Positions 10,993 through 23,615 of a stretch of 64,000 nt of DNA are shown here, one piece after another. Source of the DNA: Liolophura sinensis (Eukaryota; Mollusca; Polyplacophora; Chitonida; Chitonidae); NCBI RefSeq assembly GCF_032854445.1, contig NW_027018163.1:1-64000 (forward strand), given 5' to 3'. Every line of letters starts with the position of its first letter. The stretch's first letter is position 1. The translations under genes and the position numbers were made by a program. The notes below the pieces were generated by a model. That model was not told the DNA's origin and ran no database searches. It saw nothing but the letters and a program-made list of their open reading frames with translations.

Positions 10993-11541
10993 GGCTACAC
11001 TGTACTCTGTACAATCGCGACTGGTCATTACTATATTCAACTTTTGACTATAAGTTATGTGCCCTTCGGTAGCCCAGAAGACCTGAAATCTTTGGGCTAA
11101 GCCCATTTAACTCACCCAGCAATTGCCTTACTTCTAAGTGCAAGACAATCTCAATGTCTTTATCTACGTGTAGAAAAACCACACCATTTGTACAAAAAAC
11201 ACAAGGTACTTGATACAGTCTGCTGTAAAAAGTACAACTGAACACTTAGACCCACTTCAGTAAGGTGCCAAAAAATGCGGAATTGAGCCAGGCATCGGCA
11301 GCTGTTGAAAAATTGCAAATTTCCCTGGTTTCCATGCAGTAAGAGCCGTTGCTGGGCACGTGATTATGACATCAATGATCATTCAATTGTCACTACAGCC
11401 AAAAGTATTGGTCGGAGAGCAACGCGGTTTGCACCATTCGATTTCTCGTCACAAAATACGTCGGATTAGCCTCTTACCAGCAGCACTGGAACAGTTTTTC
11501 CACTTTTGCATTTTTACCTGGTCTTTTTGTGAATTGAAATC
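10993..11541 (+). repeat. Monomer type e (reference copy)
   Basis: Diagnostic bases: GACCTG, CTGAACAC, CACTTCAGTAAGG, CCATGCAGT in place of CCATGGAGT, CATCAATGATCATTC, AATTGTCACTAC, CTTACCAGCAGC, TTTTTACCTGG and GTGAATTG at the end. This copy has a two-base loss in the TTGTACAAAAAAC block balanced by a two-base gain in ACACTTAGACC, so it stays at 549 bp. Other copies start at 3305, 7699, 15384, 18675, 21969 and 26910. Confidence 0.88.
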
Positions 11542-12089
11542 GGCTACACTGTACTCTGTACAATCGCGACTGGTCATTACTATATTCAACTTTTGACTAT
11601 AAGTTATGTGCCTTTCGGTAGCTCAGAAGACGTCAAATCTATCGGCTAAGCCCATTCAACTCACCCAGCAATTGTCTTACTTTTAAGTCCAAGACAATCT
11701 CAATGTCTTTATCTACGTGTAGAAAAACCACACCATTTGTACATAAAAACACAAGGTACTTAATACAGTCTGCTGTGAAAAGTACAACTGAACACTGACC
11801 CACATTTATAAGGTGCCAAAAGATGCGGAATTGAGCCAGGCATCGGCAGTTGTTGAAAAATTGCCAATTTCCCTGGTTTCCATGGAGTAAGAGCCGTTGC
11901 TACGCACGTGATTATGACATAAATGATCATTCAATTGTCGCTACAGCCAAAAGTATTGGTCGGAGAGCAACGCGGATTGCACCATTCGATTTCTCGTCAC
12001 AAAATACGTCGGATTAGACTCTTACTAGTAGCACTGGAACAGTTTTTCCACTTTTGCATTTTTGCCTGGTCTTTTTGTTAATTGAAATC
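11542..12089 (+). repeat. Monomer type f (reference copy, 548 bp)
   Basis: Diagnostic bases: GACGTC with ATCTATCGG, TTGTCTTACTTTTAAGTCC, ACCACACC, a shorter A run in ACATAAAAACAC, CTTAATACAG, GCAGTTGTTG, TTGCCAATTTCC, GCTACGCACG, TTGTCGCTAC, GCGGATTGC and GACTCTTACTAG. Other copies start at 3853, 8248, 22518 and 27459. The first half resembles type c closely. Confidence 0.88.
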
Positions 12090-15000
12090 GGCTACACTGT
12101 ACTCTGTACAATCGCGACTGGTCATTACTATATTCAACTTTTGACTATAAGTTATGTGTCCTTCGGTAGCCCAGAAGACGTCAAATCTTTGGGCTAAGCC
12201 CATTTAACTCACCCAGCAATTGCCTGACTTCTAAGTGCAAGACAATCTCAATGTCTTTATCTACGTGTAGAAAAACCACACCATTTGTACATAAAAAAAC
12301 ACAAGGTACTTGATACAGTCTGCTGTGAAAAGTACAACTAAACACTGACCCACATTTATAAGGTGCCAAAAGATGTGGAATTGGGCCAGGCATCGGCAGC
12401 TGTTAAAAAATTGCAAATATCCCTGGTTTCCATGGAGTAAGAGCCGTTGCTGGGCACGTGATTATGACATAAATTATCATTCAATTGTCACTACAGCCAA
12501 AAGTATTGGTCGGAGAGCAACGCGGTTTGCACCATTCGATTTCTCGTCACAAAATACGTCGGATTAGCCTCTTACTAGTAGCACTGGAACAGTTTTTCCA
12601 CTTTTGCATTTTTGCTTCGTCTTTTTGTTAATTGAAATCGGCTACACTGTACTCTGTACAATCGCGACTGGTCATTACTATATTCAACTTTTGACTATAA
12701 GTTATGTGTCCTTCGGTAGCCCAGAAGACCTGAAATCTTTGGGCTAAGCCCATTTAACTCACCCAGCAATTGCCTTACTTCTAAGTGCAAGACAATCTCA
12801 ATGTCTTTATCTACGTGTAGAAAAACCAGACCATTTGTACATAAAAAACACAAGGTACTTGATACAGTCTGCTGTGAAAAGTACAACTGAACACTAACCC
12901 ACTTCAGTAAGGTGCCAAAAGATGCGGAATTGAGCCAGGCATCGGCAGCTGTTGAAAAATTGCAAATTTCCCTGGTTTCCATGGAGTAAAAGCCGTTGCT
13001 ACGCACGTGATTATGACATCAATGATCATTCAATTGTTGCTACAGCCAAAAGTATTGGTTGGAGAGCAACGCGGTTTGCACCATTCGATTTCTCGTCACA
13101 AAATACGTCGGATTAGCCTCTTACCAGCAGCACTGGAACAGTTTTTCCACTTTTGCAATTTTAAGTGGTCTTTTTGTTAATTGAAATCGGCTACACTGTA
13201 CTCTGTACAATCGCGACTGGTCATTACTATATTCAACTTTTGACTATAAGTTATGTGCCCTTCGGTAGCCCAGAAGACGTCAAATCTATCGGCTAAGCCC
13301 ATTCAACTCACCCAGCACTTGTCTTACTTTTAAGTCCAAGACAATCTCAATGTCTTTATCTACGTGTAGAAAAACCAGACCATTTGTACATAAAAAACAC
13401 AAGGTACTTGATACAGTCTGCTGTGAAAAGTACAACTAAACACTGACCCACATTTATAAGGTGCCAAAAGATGTGGAATTGGGCCAGGCATCGGCAGCTG
13501 TTAAAAAATTGCAAATATCCCTGGTTTCCATGGAGTAAGAGCCGTTGCTGGGCACGTGATTATGACATAAATTATCATTCAATTGTCACTACAGCCAAAA
13601 GTATTGGTCGGAGAGCAACGCGGTTTGCACCATTCGATTTCTCGTCACAAAATACGTCGGATTAGCTCTTACTAGTAGCACTGGAACAGTTTTTTCCACT
13701 TTTGCATTTTTGCTTCGTCTTTTTGTTAATTGAAATCGGCTACACTGTACTCTGTACAATCGCGACTGGTCATTACTATATTCAACTTTTGACTATAAGT
13801 TATGTGTCCTTCGGTAGCCCAGAAGACCTGAAATCTTTGGGCTAAGCCCATTTAACTCACCCAGCAATTGCCTTACTTCTAAGTGCAAGACAATCTCAAT
13901 GTCTTTATCTACGTGTAGAAAACCAGACCATTTGTACATAAAAAACACAAGGTACTTGATACAGTCTGCTGTGAAAAGTACAACTGAACACTAACCCACT
14001 TCAGTAAGGTGCCAAAAGATGCGGAATTGAGCCAGGCATCGGCAGCTGTTGAAAAATTGCAAATTTCCCTGGTTTCCATGGAGTAAAAGCCGTTGCTACG
14101 CACGTGATTATGACATAAATGATCATTCAATTGTTGCTACAGCCAAAAGTATTGGTTGGAGAGCAACGCGGTTTGCACCATTCGATTTCTCGTCACAAAA
14201 TACGTCGGATTAGCCTCTTACCAGCAGCACTGGAACAGTTTTTCCACTTTTGCAATTTTACCTGGTCTTTTTGTTAATTGAAATCGGCTACACTGTACTC
14301 TGTACAATCGCGACTGGTCATTACTATATTCAACTTTTGACTATAAGTTATGTGCCCTTCGGTAGCCCAGAAGACGTCAAATCTATCGGCTAAGCCCATT
14401 CAACTCACCCAGCACTTGTCTTACTTTTAAGTCCAAGACAATCTCAATGTCTTTATCTACGTGTAGAAAAACCAGACCATTTGTACATAAAAAACACAAG
14501 GTACTTGATACAGTCTGCTGTGAAAAGTACAACTAAACACTGACCCACATTTATAAGGTGCCAAAAGATGTGGAATTGGGCCAGGCATCGGCAGCTGTTA
14601 AAAAATTGCAAATATCCCTGGTTTCCATGGAGTAAGAGCCGTTGCTGGGCACGTGATTATGACATCAATAATCATTGATCTGTCGCTACAGCCAAAAGTA
14701 TTGGTCGGAGAGCAACGCGGATTGCACCATTCGATTTCTCGTCACAAAATACGTCGGATTAGCCTCTTACTAGTAGCACTGGAACAGTTTTTCCACTTTT
14801 GCATTTTTGCCTGATCTTTTTGTTAATTGAAATCGGCTACACTGTACTCTGTACAATCGCGACTGGTCATTACTATATTCAACTTTTGACTATAAGTTAT
14901 GTGTCCTTCGGTAGCCCAGAAGACCTGAAATCTTTGGGCTAAGCCCATTTAACTCACCCAGCAATTGCCTTACTTCTAAGTGCAAGACAATCTCAATGTC

Positions 15001-16478
15001 TTTATCTACGTGTAGAAAAACCAGACCATTTGTACATAAAAAACACAAGGTACTTGATACAGTCTGCTGTAAAAAGTACAACTAAACACTGACCCACATT
15101 TTTAAGGTGCCAAAAGATGCAGAATTGGGACAGGCATCGGCAGCTGTTGAAAAACTGCAAATATCCCTGGTTTCCATGGAGTAAGAGCCGTTGCTGGGCA
15201 CGTGATTATGACATCAATGATCAATCAATTGTCGCTGCAGCCAAAAGTATTGGTCGGAGAGCAACGCGGTTTGCACCATTTGATTTGTCGTCACAAAATA
15301 CGTCGGATTAGGCTCTTACCAGCAGCACTGGAACAGTTTGTCCACTTTTGCATTTTTGCCTGGTCTTTTTGTTAATTGAAATCGGCTACACTGTACTCTG
15401 TACAATCGCGACTGGTCATTACTATATTCAACTTTTGACTATAAGTTATGTGCCCTTCGGTAGCCCAGAAGACCTGAAATCTTTGGGCTAAGCCCATTTA
15501 ACTCACCCAGCAATTGCCTTACTTCTAAGTGCAAGACAATCTCAATGTCTTTATCTACGTGTAGAAAAACCAGACCATTTGTACATAAAAAACACAAGGT
15601 ACTTGATACAGTCTGCTGTAAAAAGTACAACTGAACACTGACCCACTTCAGTAAGGTGCCAAAAGATGCGGAATTGAGCCAGGCATCGGCAGCTGTTGAA
15701 AAATTGCAAATTTCCCTGGTTTCCATGGAGTAAGAGCCGTTGCTGGGCACGTGATTATGACATAAATGATCATTCAATTGTCACTACAGCCAAAAGTATT
15801 GGTCGGAGAGCAACGCGGATTGCACCATTCGATTTCTCGTCACAAAATACGTCGGATTAGCCTCTTACCAGCAGCACTGGAACAGTTTTTCCACTTTTGC
15901 ATTTTTACCTGGCCTTTTTGTGAATTGAAATCGGCTACACTGTACTCTGTACAATCGCGACTGGTCATTACTATATTCAACTTTTGACTATAAGTTATGT
16001 GCCCTTCGGTAGCCCAGAAGACGTCAAATCTATCGGCTAAGCCATTCAACTCACCCAGCAATTGTCTTACTTTTTAAGTCCAAGACAATCTCAATGTCTT
16101 TATCTACGTGTAGAAAAACCAGACCATTTGTACATAAAAAACACAAGGTACTTGATACAGTCTGCTGTGAAAAGTACAACTAAACACTGACCCACATTTA
16201 TAAGGTGCCAAAAGATGTGGAATTGGCCAGGCATCGGCAGCTGTTAAAAATTGCAAATATCCCTGGTTTCCATGGAGTAAGAGCCGTTGCTGGGCACGTG
16301 ATTATGACATAAATTATCATTCAATTGTCACTACAGCCAAAAGTATTGGTCGGAGAGCAACGCGGTTTGCACCATTCGATTTCTCGTCACAAAATACGTC
16401 GGATTAGCCTCTTACTAGTAGCACTGGAACAGTTTTTCCACTTTTGCATTTTTGCTTCTCTTTTTGTTAATTGAAATC
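12090..16478 (+). repeat. HOR copy 4: eight-monomer unit ending in a chimera
   Basis: Monomers start at 12090, 12640, 13189, 13738, 14286, 14835, 15384 and 15933. The first seven follow the eight-monomer order a b c|a b c d e. The eighth, where f is expected, has an f/c-like first half and a type a second half (CATAAATTATC, GCGGTTTGC, TTGCTTC). It is therefore followed directly by a b-type monomer. This is the transition between the left HOR family and the b2 c d2 g e family. Confidence 0.9.
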
Positions 16479-19400
16479 GGCTAAACTGTACTCTGTACAA
16501 TCGCGACTGGTCATTACTATATTCAACTTTTGACTATAAGTTATGTGCCCTTCGGTAGCCCAGAAGACGTCAAATCTATCGGCCAAGCCCATTTAACTCA
16601 CCCAGCAATTGCCTTACTTCTAAGTGCAAGACAATCTCAATGTCTTTATCTACGTGTAGAAAAACCAGACCATTTGTACGTGAAAAACACAAGGTACTTG
16701 ATACAGTCTGCTGTGAAAAGTACAACTGAACACTAACCCACTTCAGTAAGGTGCCAAAAGATGCGGAATTGAGCCAGGCATCGGCAGCTGTTGAAAAATT
16801 GCAAATTTCCCTGGTTTCCATGGAGTAAGAGCCGTTGCTGGGCACGTGATTATGACATAAATGATCATTCAATTGTTGCTACAGCCAAAAGTATTGGTCG
16901 GAGAGCAACGCGGTTTGCACCATTCGATTTCTCGTCACAAAATACGTCGGATTAGCCTCTTACTAGTAGCACTGGAACAGTTTTTCCACTTTTGCATTTT
17001 TGCCTGGTGTTTTTGTTAATTGAAATCGGCTACACTGTACTCTGTACAATCGCGACTGGTCATTACTATATTCAACTTTTGACTATAAGTTATGTGTCCT
17101 TCGGTAGCCCAGAAGACGTCAAATCTATCGGCTAAGCCCATTCAACTCACCCAGCAATTGTCTTACTTTTAAGTGCAAGACAATCTCAATGTCTTTATCT
17201 ACGTGTAGAAAAACCAGACCATTTGTACATAAAAAACACAAGGTACTTGATACAGTCTGCTGTGAAAAGTACAACTAAACACTGACCCACATTTATAAGG
17301 TGCCAAAAGATGTGGAATTGGGCCAGGCATCGGCAGCTGTTAAAAAATTGCAAATATCCCTGGTTTCCATGGAGTAAGAGCCGTTGCTGGGCACGTGATT
17401 ATGACATCAATAATCATTGATCTGTCGCTACAGCCAAAAGTATTGGTCGGAGAGCAACGCGGATTGCACCATTCGATTTCTAGTCACAAAATACGTCGGA
17501 TTAGCCTCTTACTAGTAGCACTGGAACAGTTTTTCCACTTTTGCATTTTTGCCTGGTCTTTTTGTTAATTGAAATCGGCTAAACTGTACTCTGTACAATC
17601 GCGACTGGTCATTACTATATTCAACTTTTGACTATAAGTTATGTGTCCTTCGGTAGCCCAGAAGACCTGAAATCTTTGGGCTAAGCCCATTTAACTCACC
17701 CAGCAATTGCCTTACTTCTAAGTGCAAGACAATCTCAATGTCTTTATCTACGTGTAGAAAAACCACACCATTTGTACTTAAAAAACACAAGGTACTTGAT
17801 ACAGTCTGCTGTAAAAAGTACAACTAAACACTGACCCACATTTTTAAGGTGCCAAAAGATGCAGAATTGGGCCAGGCATCGGCAGCTGTTGAAAAACTGC
17901 AAATATCCCTGGTTTCCATGGAGTAAGAGCCGTTGCTGGGCACGTGATTATGACATCAATGATCAATCAAATGTCGCTACAGCCAAAAGTATTGGTCGGA
18001 GAGCAACGCGGTTTGCACCATTTGATTTGTCGTCACAAAATACGTCGGATTAGGCTCTTACCAGCAGCACTGGAACAGTTTGTCCACTTTTGCATTTTTG
18101 CTTCGTCTTTTTGTTAATTGAAATCGGCTACACTGTACTCTGTACAATCGCGACTGGTCATTACTATATTCAACTTTTGACTATAAGTTATGTGCCCTTC
18201 GGTAGCCCAGAAGGCCTGAAATCTTTGGGCTAAGCCCATTTAACTCACCCAGCAATTGCCTTACTTCTAAGTGCAAGACAATCTCAATGTCTTTATCTAC
18301 GTGTAGAAAAACCAGACCATTTGTACATAAAAAACACAAGGTACTTGATACAGTCTGCTGTAAAAAGTACAACTAAACACTGACCCACATTTTTAAGGTG
18401 CCAAAAGATGCAGAATTGGGCCAGGCATCGGCAGCTGTTAAAAAATTGCAAATTTCCCTGGTTTCCATGGAGTAAGAGCCGTTGCTGGGCACGTGATTAT
18501 GACATCAATGATCAATCAATTGTCGCTACAGCCAAAAGTATTGGTCGGAGAGCAACGCGGATTGCACCATTCGATTTCTCGTCACAAAATACGTCGGATT
18601 AGCCTCTTACCAGCAGCACTGGAACAGTTTTTCCACTTTTGCATTTTTGCTTGGTCTTTTTGTTTATTGAAATCGGCTACACTGTACTCTGTACAATCGC
18701 GACTGGTCATTACTATATTTAACTTTTGACTATAAGTTATGTGCCCTTCGGTAGCCCAGAAGACCTGAAATCTTTGGGCTAAGCCCATTTAATTCACCCA
18801 GCAATTGCCTTACTTCTAAGTGCAAGACAATCTCAATGTCTTTATCTACGTGTAGAAAAACCACACCATTTGTACGTGAAAACCACAAGGTACTTGATAC
18901 AGTCTGCTGTAAAAAGTACAACTGAACACTGACCCACTTCAGTAAGGTGCCAAAAGATGCGGAATTGAGCCAGGCATCGGCAGCTGTTGAAAAATTGCAA
19001 ATTTCCCTGGTTTCCATGGAGTAAGAGCCGTTGCTGGGCACGTGATTATGACATAAATGATCATTCAATTGTCACTACAGCCAAAAGTATTGGTCGGAGA
19101 GCAACGCGGATTGCACCATTCGATTTCTCGTCACAAAATACGTCGGATTAGCCTCTTACCAGCAGCACTGGAACAGTTTTTCCACTTTTGCATTTTTACC
19201 TGGTCTTTTTGTGAATTGAAATCGGCTACACTGTACTCTGTACAATCGCGACTGGTCATTACTATATTCAACTTTTGACTATAAGTTATGTGCCCTTCGG
19301 TAGCCCAGAAGACGTCAAATCTATCGGCTAAGCCCATTCAACTCACCCAGCAATTGTCTTACTTTTAAGTCCAAGACAATCTCAATGTCTTTATCTACGT

Positions 19401-19772
19401 GTAGAAAAACCAGACCATTTGTACATAAAAAACACAAGGTACTTGATACAGTCTGCTGTGAAAAGTACAACTAAACACTGACCCACATTTATAAGGTGCC
19501 AAAAGATGTGGAATTGGGCCAGGCATCGGCAGCTGTTAAAAAATTGCAAATATCCCTGGTTTCCATGGAGTAAGAGCCGTTGCTGGGCACGTGACTATGA
19601 CATAAATTATCATTCAATTGTCACTACAGCCAAAAGTATTTGTCGGAGAGCAACGCGGTTTGCACCATTCGATTTCTCGTCACAAAATACGTCGGATTAG
19701 CCTCTTACTAGTAGCACTGGAACAGTTTTTCCACTTTTGCATTTTTGCTTCGTCTTTTTGTTAATTGAAATC
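16479..19772 (+). repeat. HOR family 2, six-monomer copy: b2 c d2 g e x|a
   Basis: Monomers start at 16479, 17028, 17577, 18126, 18675 and 19224, each 549 bp. New features relative to the left region are the TACGTGAAAAAC allele (first seen near 16679), GGCTAAACTG monomer starts, and a type g monomer at 18126 that ends in TTTGTTTATTG. The last monomer (19224) joins a c/f-like first half to a type a second half, replacing separate f and a monomers. Confidence 0.9.
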
Positions 19773-22700
19773 GGCTAAACTGTACTCTGTACAATCGCGA
19801 CTGGTCATTACTATATTCAACTTTTGACTAAAAGTTATGTGCCCTTCGGTAGCCCAGAAGACGTCAAATCTTTGGGCCAAGCCCATTTAACTCACCCAGC
19901 AATTGCCTTACTTCTAAGTGCAAGACAATCTCAATGTCTTTATCTACGTGTAGAAAAACCAGACCATTTGTACGTGAAAAACACAAGGTACTTGATACAG
20001 TCTGCTGTGAAAAGTACAACTGAACACTAACCCACTTCAGTAAGGTGCCAAAAGATGCGGAATTGAGCCAGGCATCGGCAGCTGTTGAAAAATTGCAAAT
20101 TTCCCTGGTTTCCATGGAGTAAAAGCCGTTGCTACGCACGTGATTATGACATAAATGATCATTCAATTGTTGCTACAGCCAAAAGTATTGGTCGGAGAGC
20201 AACGCGGTTTGCACCATTCGATTTCTCGTCACAAAATACGTCGGATTAGACTCTTACTAGTAGCACTGGAACAGTTTTTCCACTTTTGCATTTTTGCCTG
20301 GTGTTTTTGTTAATTGACATCGGCTACACTGTACTCTGTACAATCGCGACTGGTCATTACTATATTCAACTTTTGACTATAAGTTATGTGCCCTTCGGTA
20401 GCCCAGAAGACGTCAAATCTATCGGCTAAGCCCATTCAACTCACCCAGCAATTGTCTTACTTTTAAGTGCAAGACAATCTCAATGTCTTTATCTACGTGT
20501 AGAAAAACCAGACCATTTGTACATAAAAAACACAAGGTACTTGATACAGTCTGCTGTGAAAAGTACAACTAAACACTGACCCACATTTATAAGGTGCCAA
20601 AAGATGTGGAATTGGGCCAGGCATCGGCAGCTGTTAAAAAATTGCAAATATCCCTGGTTTCCATGGAGTAAGAGCCGTTGCTGGGCACGTGATTATGACA
20701 TCAATAATCATTGATCTGTCGCTACAGCCAAAAGTATTGGTCGGAGAGCAACGCGGATTGCACCATTCGATTTCTCGTCACAAAATACGTCGCATTAGCC
20801 TCTTACTAGTAGCACTGGAACAGTTTTTCCACTTTTGCATTTTTGCCTGGTCTTTTTGTTAATTGAAATTGGCTAAACTGTACTCTGTACAATCGCGACT
20901 GGTCATTACTATATTCAACTTTTGACTATAAGTTATGTGTCTTTCGGTAGCCCAGAAGACCTGAAATCTTTGGGCTAAGCCCATTTAACTCACCCAGCAA
21001 TTGCCTTACTTCTAAGTGCAAGACAATCTCAATGTCTTTATCTACGTGTAGAAAAACCACACCATTTGTACTTAAAAAACACAAGGTACTTGATACAGTC
21101 TGCTGTAAAAAGTACAACTAAACACTGACCCACATTTTTAAGGTGCCAAAAGATGCAGAATTGGGCCAGGCATCGGCAGCTGTTGAAAAACTGCAAATAT
21201 CCCTGGTTTCCATGGAGTAAGAGCCGTTGCTGGGCACGTGATTATGACATCAATGATCAATCAATTGTCGCTACAGCCAAAAGTATTGGTCGGAGAGCAA
21301 CGCGGTTTGCACCATTTGATTTGTCGTCACAAAATACGTCGGATTAGGCTCTTATCAGCAGCACTGGAACAGTTTGTCCACTTTTGCATTTTTGCCTGGT
21401 CTTTTTGTTAATTGAAATCGGCTACACTGTACTCTGTACAATCGCGACTGGTCATTACTATATTCAACTTTTGACTATAAGTAATGTGCCCTTCGGTAGC
21501 CCAGAAGACCTGAAATCTTTGGGCTAAGCCCATTTAACTCACCCAGCAATTGCCTTACTTCTAAGTGCAAGACAATCTCAATGTCTTTATCTACGTGTAG
21601 AAAAACCACACCATTTGTACATAAAAAACACAAGGTACTTGATACAGTCTGCTGTAAAAAGTACAACTAAACACTGACCCACATTTTTAAGGTGCCAAAA
21701 GATGCAGAATTGGGCCAGGCATCGGCAGCTGTTAAAAAATTGCAAATATCCCTGGTTTCCATGGAGTAAGAGCCGTTGCTGGGCACGTGATTATGACATC
21801 AATGATCAATCAATTGTCGCTACAGCCAAAAGTATTGGTCAGAGAGCAACGCGGTTTGCACCATTCGATTTCTCGTCACAAAATACGTCGGATTAGCCTC
21901 TTACCAGCAGCACTGGAACAGTTTTTCCACTTTTGCATTTTTGCTTGGTCTTTTTGTTTATTGAAATCTGCTACACTGTACTCTGTACAATCGCGACTGG
22001 TCATTACTATATTTAACTTTTGACTATAAGTTATGTGCCCTTCGGTAGCCCAGAAGACCTGAAATCTTTGGGCTAAGCCCATTTAACTCACCCAGCAATT
22101 GCCTTACTTCTAAGTGCAAGACAATCTCAATGTCTTTATCTACGTGTAGAAAAACCACACCATTTGTACTTAAAAAACACAAGGTACTTGATACAGTCTG
22201 CTGTAAAAAGTACAACTGAACACTGACCCACTTCAGTAAGGTGCCAAAAGATGCGGAATTGAGCCAGGCATCGGCAGCTGTTGAAAAATTGCAAATTTCC
22301 CTGGTTTCCATGCAGTAAGAGCCGTTGCTGGGCACGTGATTATGACATCAATGATCATTCAATTGTCACTACAGCAAAAGTATTGGTCGGAGAGCAACGC
22401 GGTTTGCACCATTCGATTTCTCGTCACAAAATACGTCGGATTAGCCTCTTACCAGCAGCACTGGAACAGTTTTTTCCACTTTTGCATTTTTACCTGGTCT
22501 TTTTGTGAATTGAAATCGGCTACACTGTACTCTGTACAATCGCGACTGGTCATTACTATATTCAACTTTTGACTATAAGTTATGTGCCTTTCGGTAGCCC
22601 AGAAGACGTCAAACCTATCGGCTAAGCCCATTCAACTCACCCAGCAATTGTCTTACTTTTAAGTCCAAGACAATCTCAATGTCTTTATCTACGTGTAGAA

Positions 22701-23615
22701 AAACCACACCATTTGTACATAAAAACACAAGGTACTTAATACAGTCTGCTGTGAAAAGTACAACTAAACACTGACCCACATTTATAAGGTGCCAAAAGAT
22801 GCGGAATTGAGCCAGGCATCGGCAGTTGTTGAAAAATTGCCAATTTCCCTGGTTTCCATGGAGTAAGAGCCGTTGCTACGCACGTGATTATGACATAAAT
22901 GATCATTCAATTGTCGCTACAGCCAAAAGTATTGGTCGGAGAGCAACGCGGATTGCACCATTCGATTTCTCGTCACAAAATACGTCGGATTAGACTCTTA
23001 CTAGTAGCACTGGAACAGTTTTTCCACTTTTGCATTTTTGCCTGGTCTTTTTGTTAATTGAAATCGGCTACACTGTACTCTGTACAATCGCGACTGGTCA
23101 TTACTATATTCAACTTTTGACTATAAGTTATGTGCCCTTCGGTAGCCCAGAAGACGTCAAATCTTTGGGCTAAGCCCATTTAACTCACCCAGCAATTGCC
23201 TGACTTCTAAGTGCAAGACAATCTCAATGTCTTTATCTACGTGTAGAAAAACCACACCATTTGTACATAAAAAAACACAAGGTACTTGATACATTCTGCT
23301 GTGAAAAGTACAACTAAACACTGACCCACATTTATAAGGTGCCAAAAGATGTGGAATTGGGCCAGGCATCGGCAGCTGTTAAAAAATTGCAAATATCCCT
23401 GGTTTCCATGGAGTAAGAGCCGTTGCTGGGCACGTGATTATGACATAAATTATCATTCAATTGTCACTACAGCCAAAAGTATTGGTCGGAGAGCAACGCG
23501 GTTTGCACCATTCGATTTCTCGTCACAAAATACGTCGGATTAGCTTCTTACTAGTAGCACTGGAACAGTTTTTCCACTTTTGCATTTTTGCTTCGTCTTT
23601 TTGTTAATTGAAATC
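19773..23615 (+). repeat. HOR family 2, seven-monomer copy: b2 c d2 g e f a
   Basis: Monomers start at 19773, 20322, 20871, 21420, 21969, 22518 and 23066, spanning 3,843 bp (seven times 549). Here f (22518) and a (23066) are both intact, whereas the preceding copy has a single chimera in their place. The f monomer keeps TTGCCAATTTCC and CTTAATACA. The a monomer keeps GCCTGACTTC. Confidence 0.9.

Larger units (their letters stand above)
8796..12089 (+). repeat. HOR copy 3: six-monomer unit a b c d e f (3,294 bp)
   Basis: Monomers start at 8796, 9346, 9895, 10444, 10993 and 11542. The block is exactly 3,294 bp, six times 549. It matches copy 2 monomer for monomer except that the chimeric c|a monomer and the second b are absent. 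I take this as the basic HOR from which the longer forms derive. The six type definitions below are taken from this copy. Confidence 0.94.
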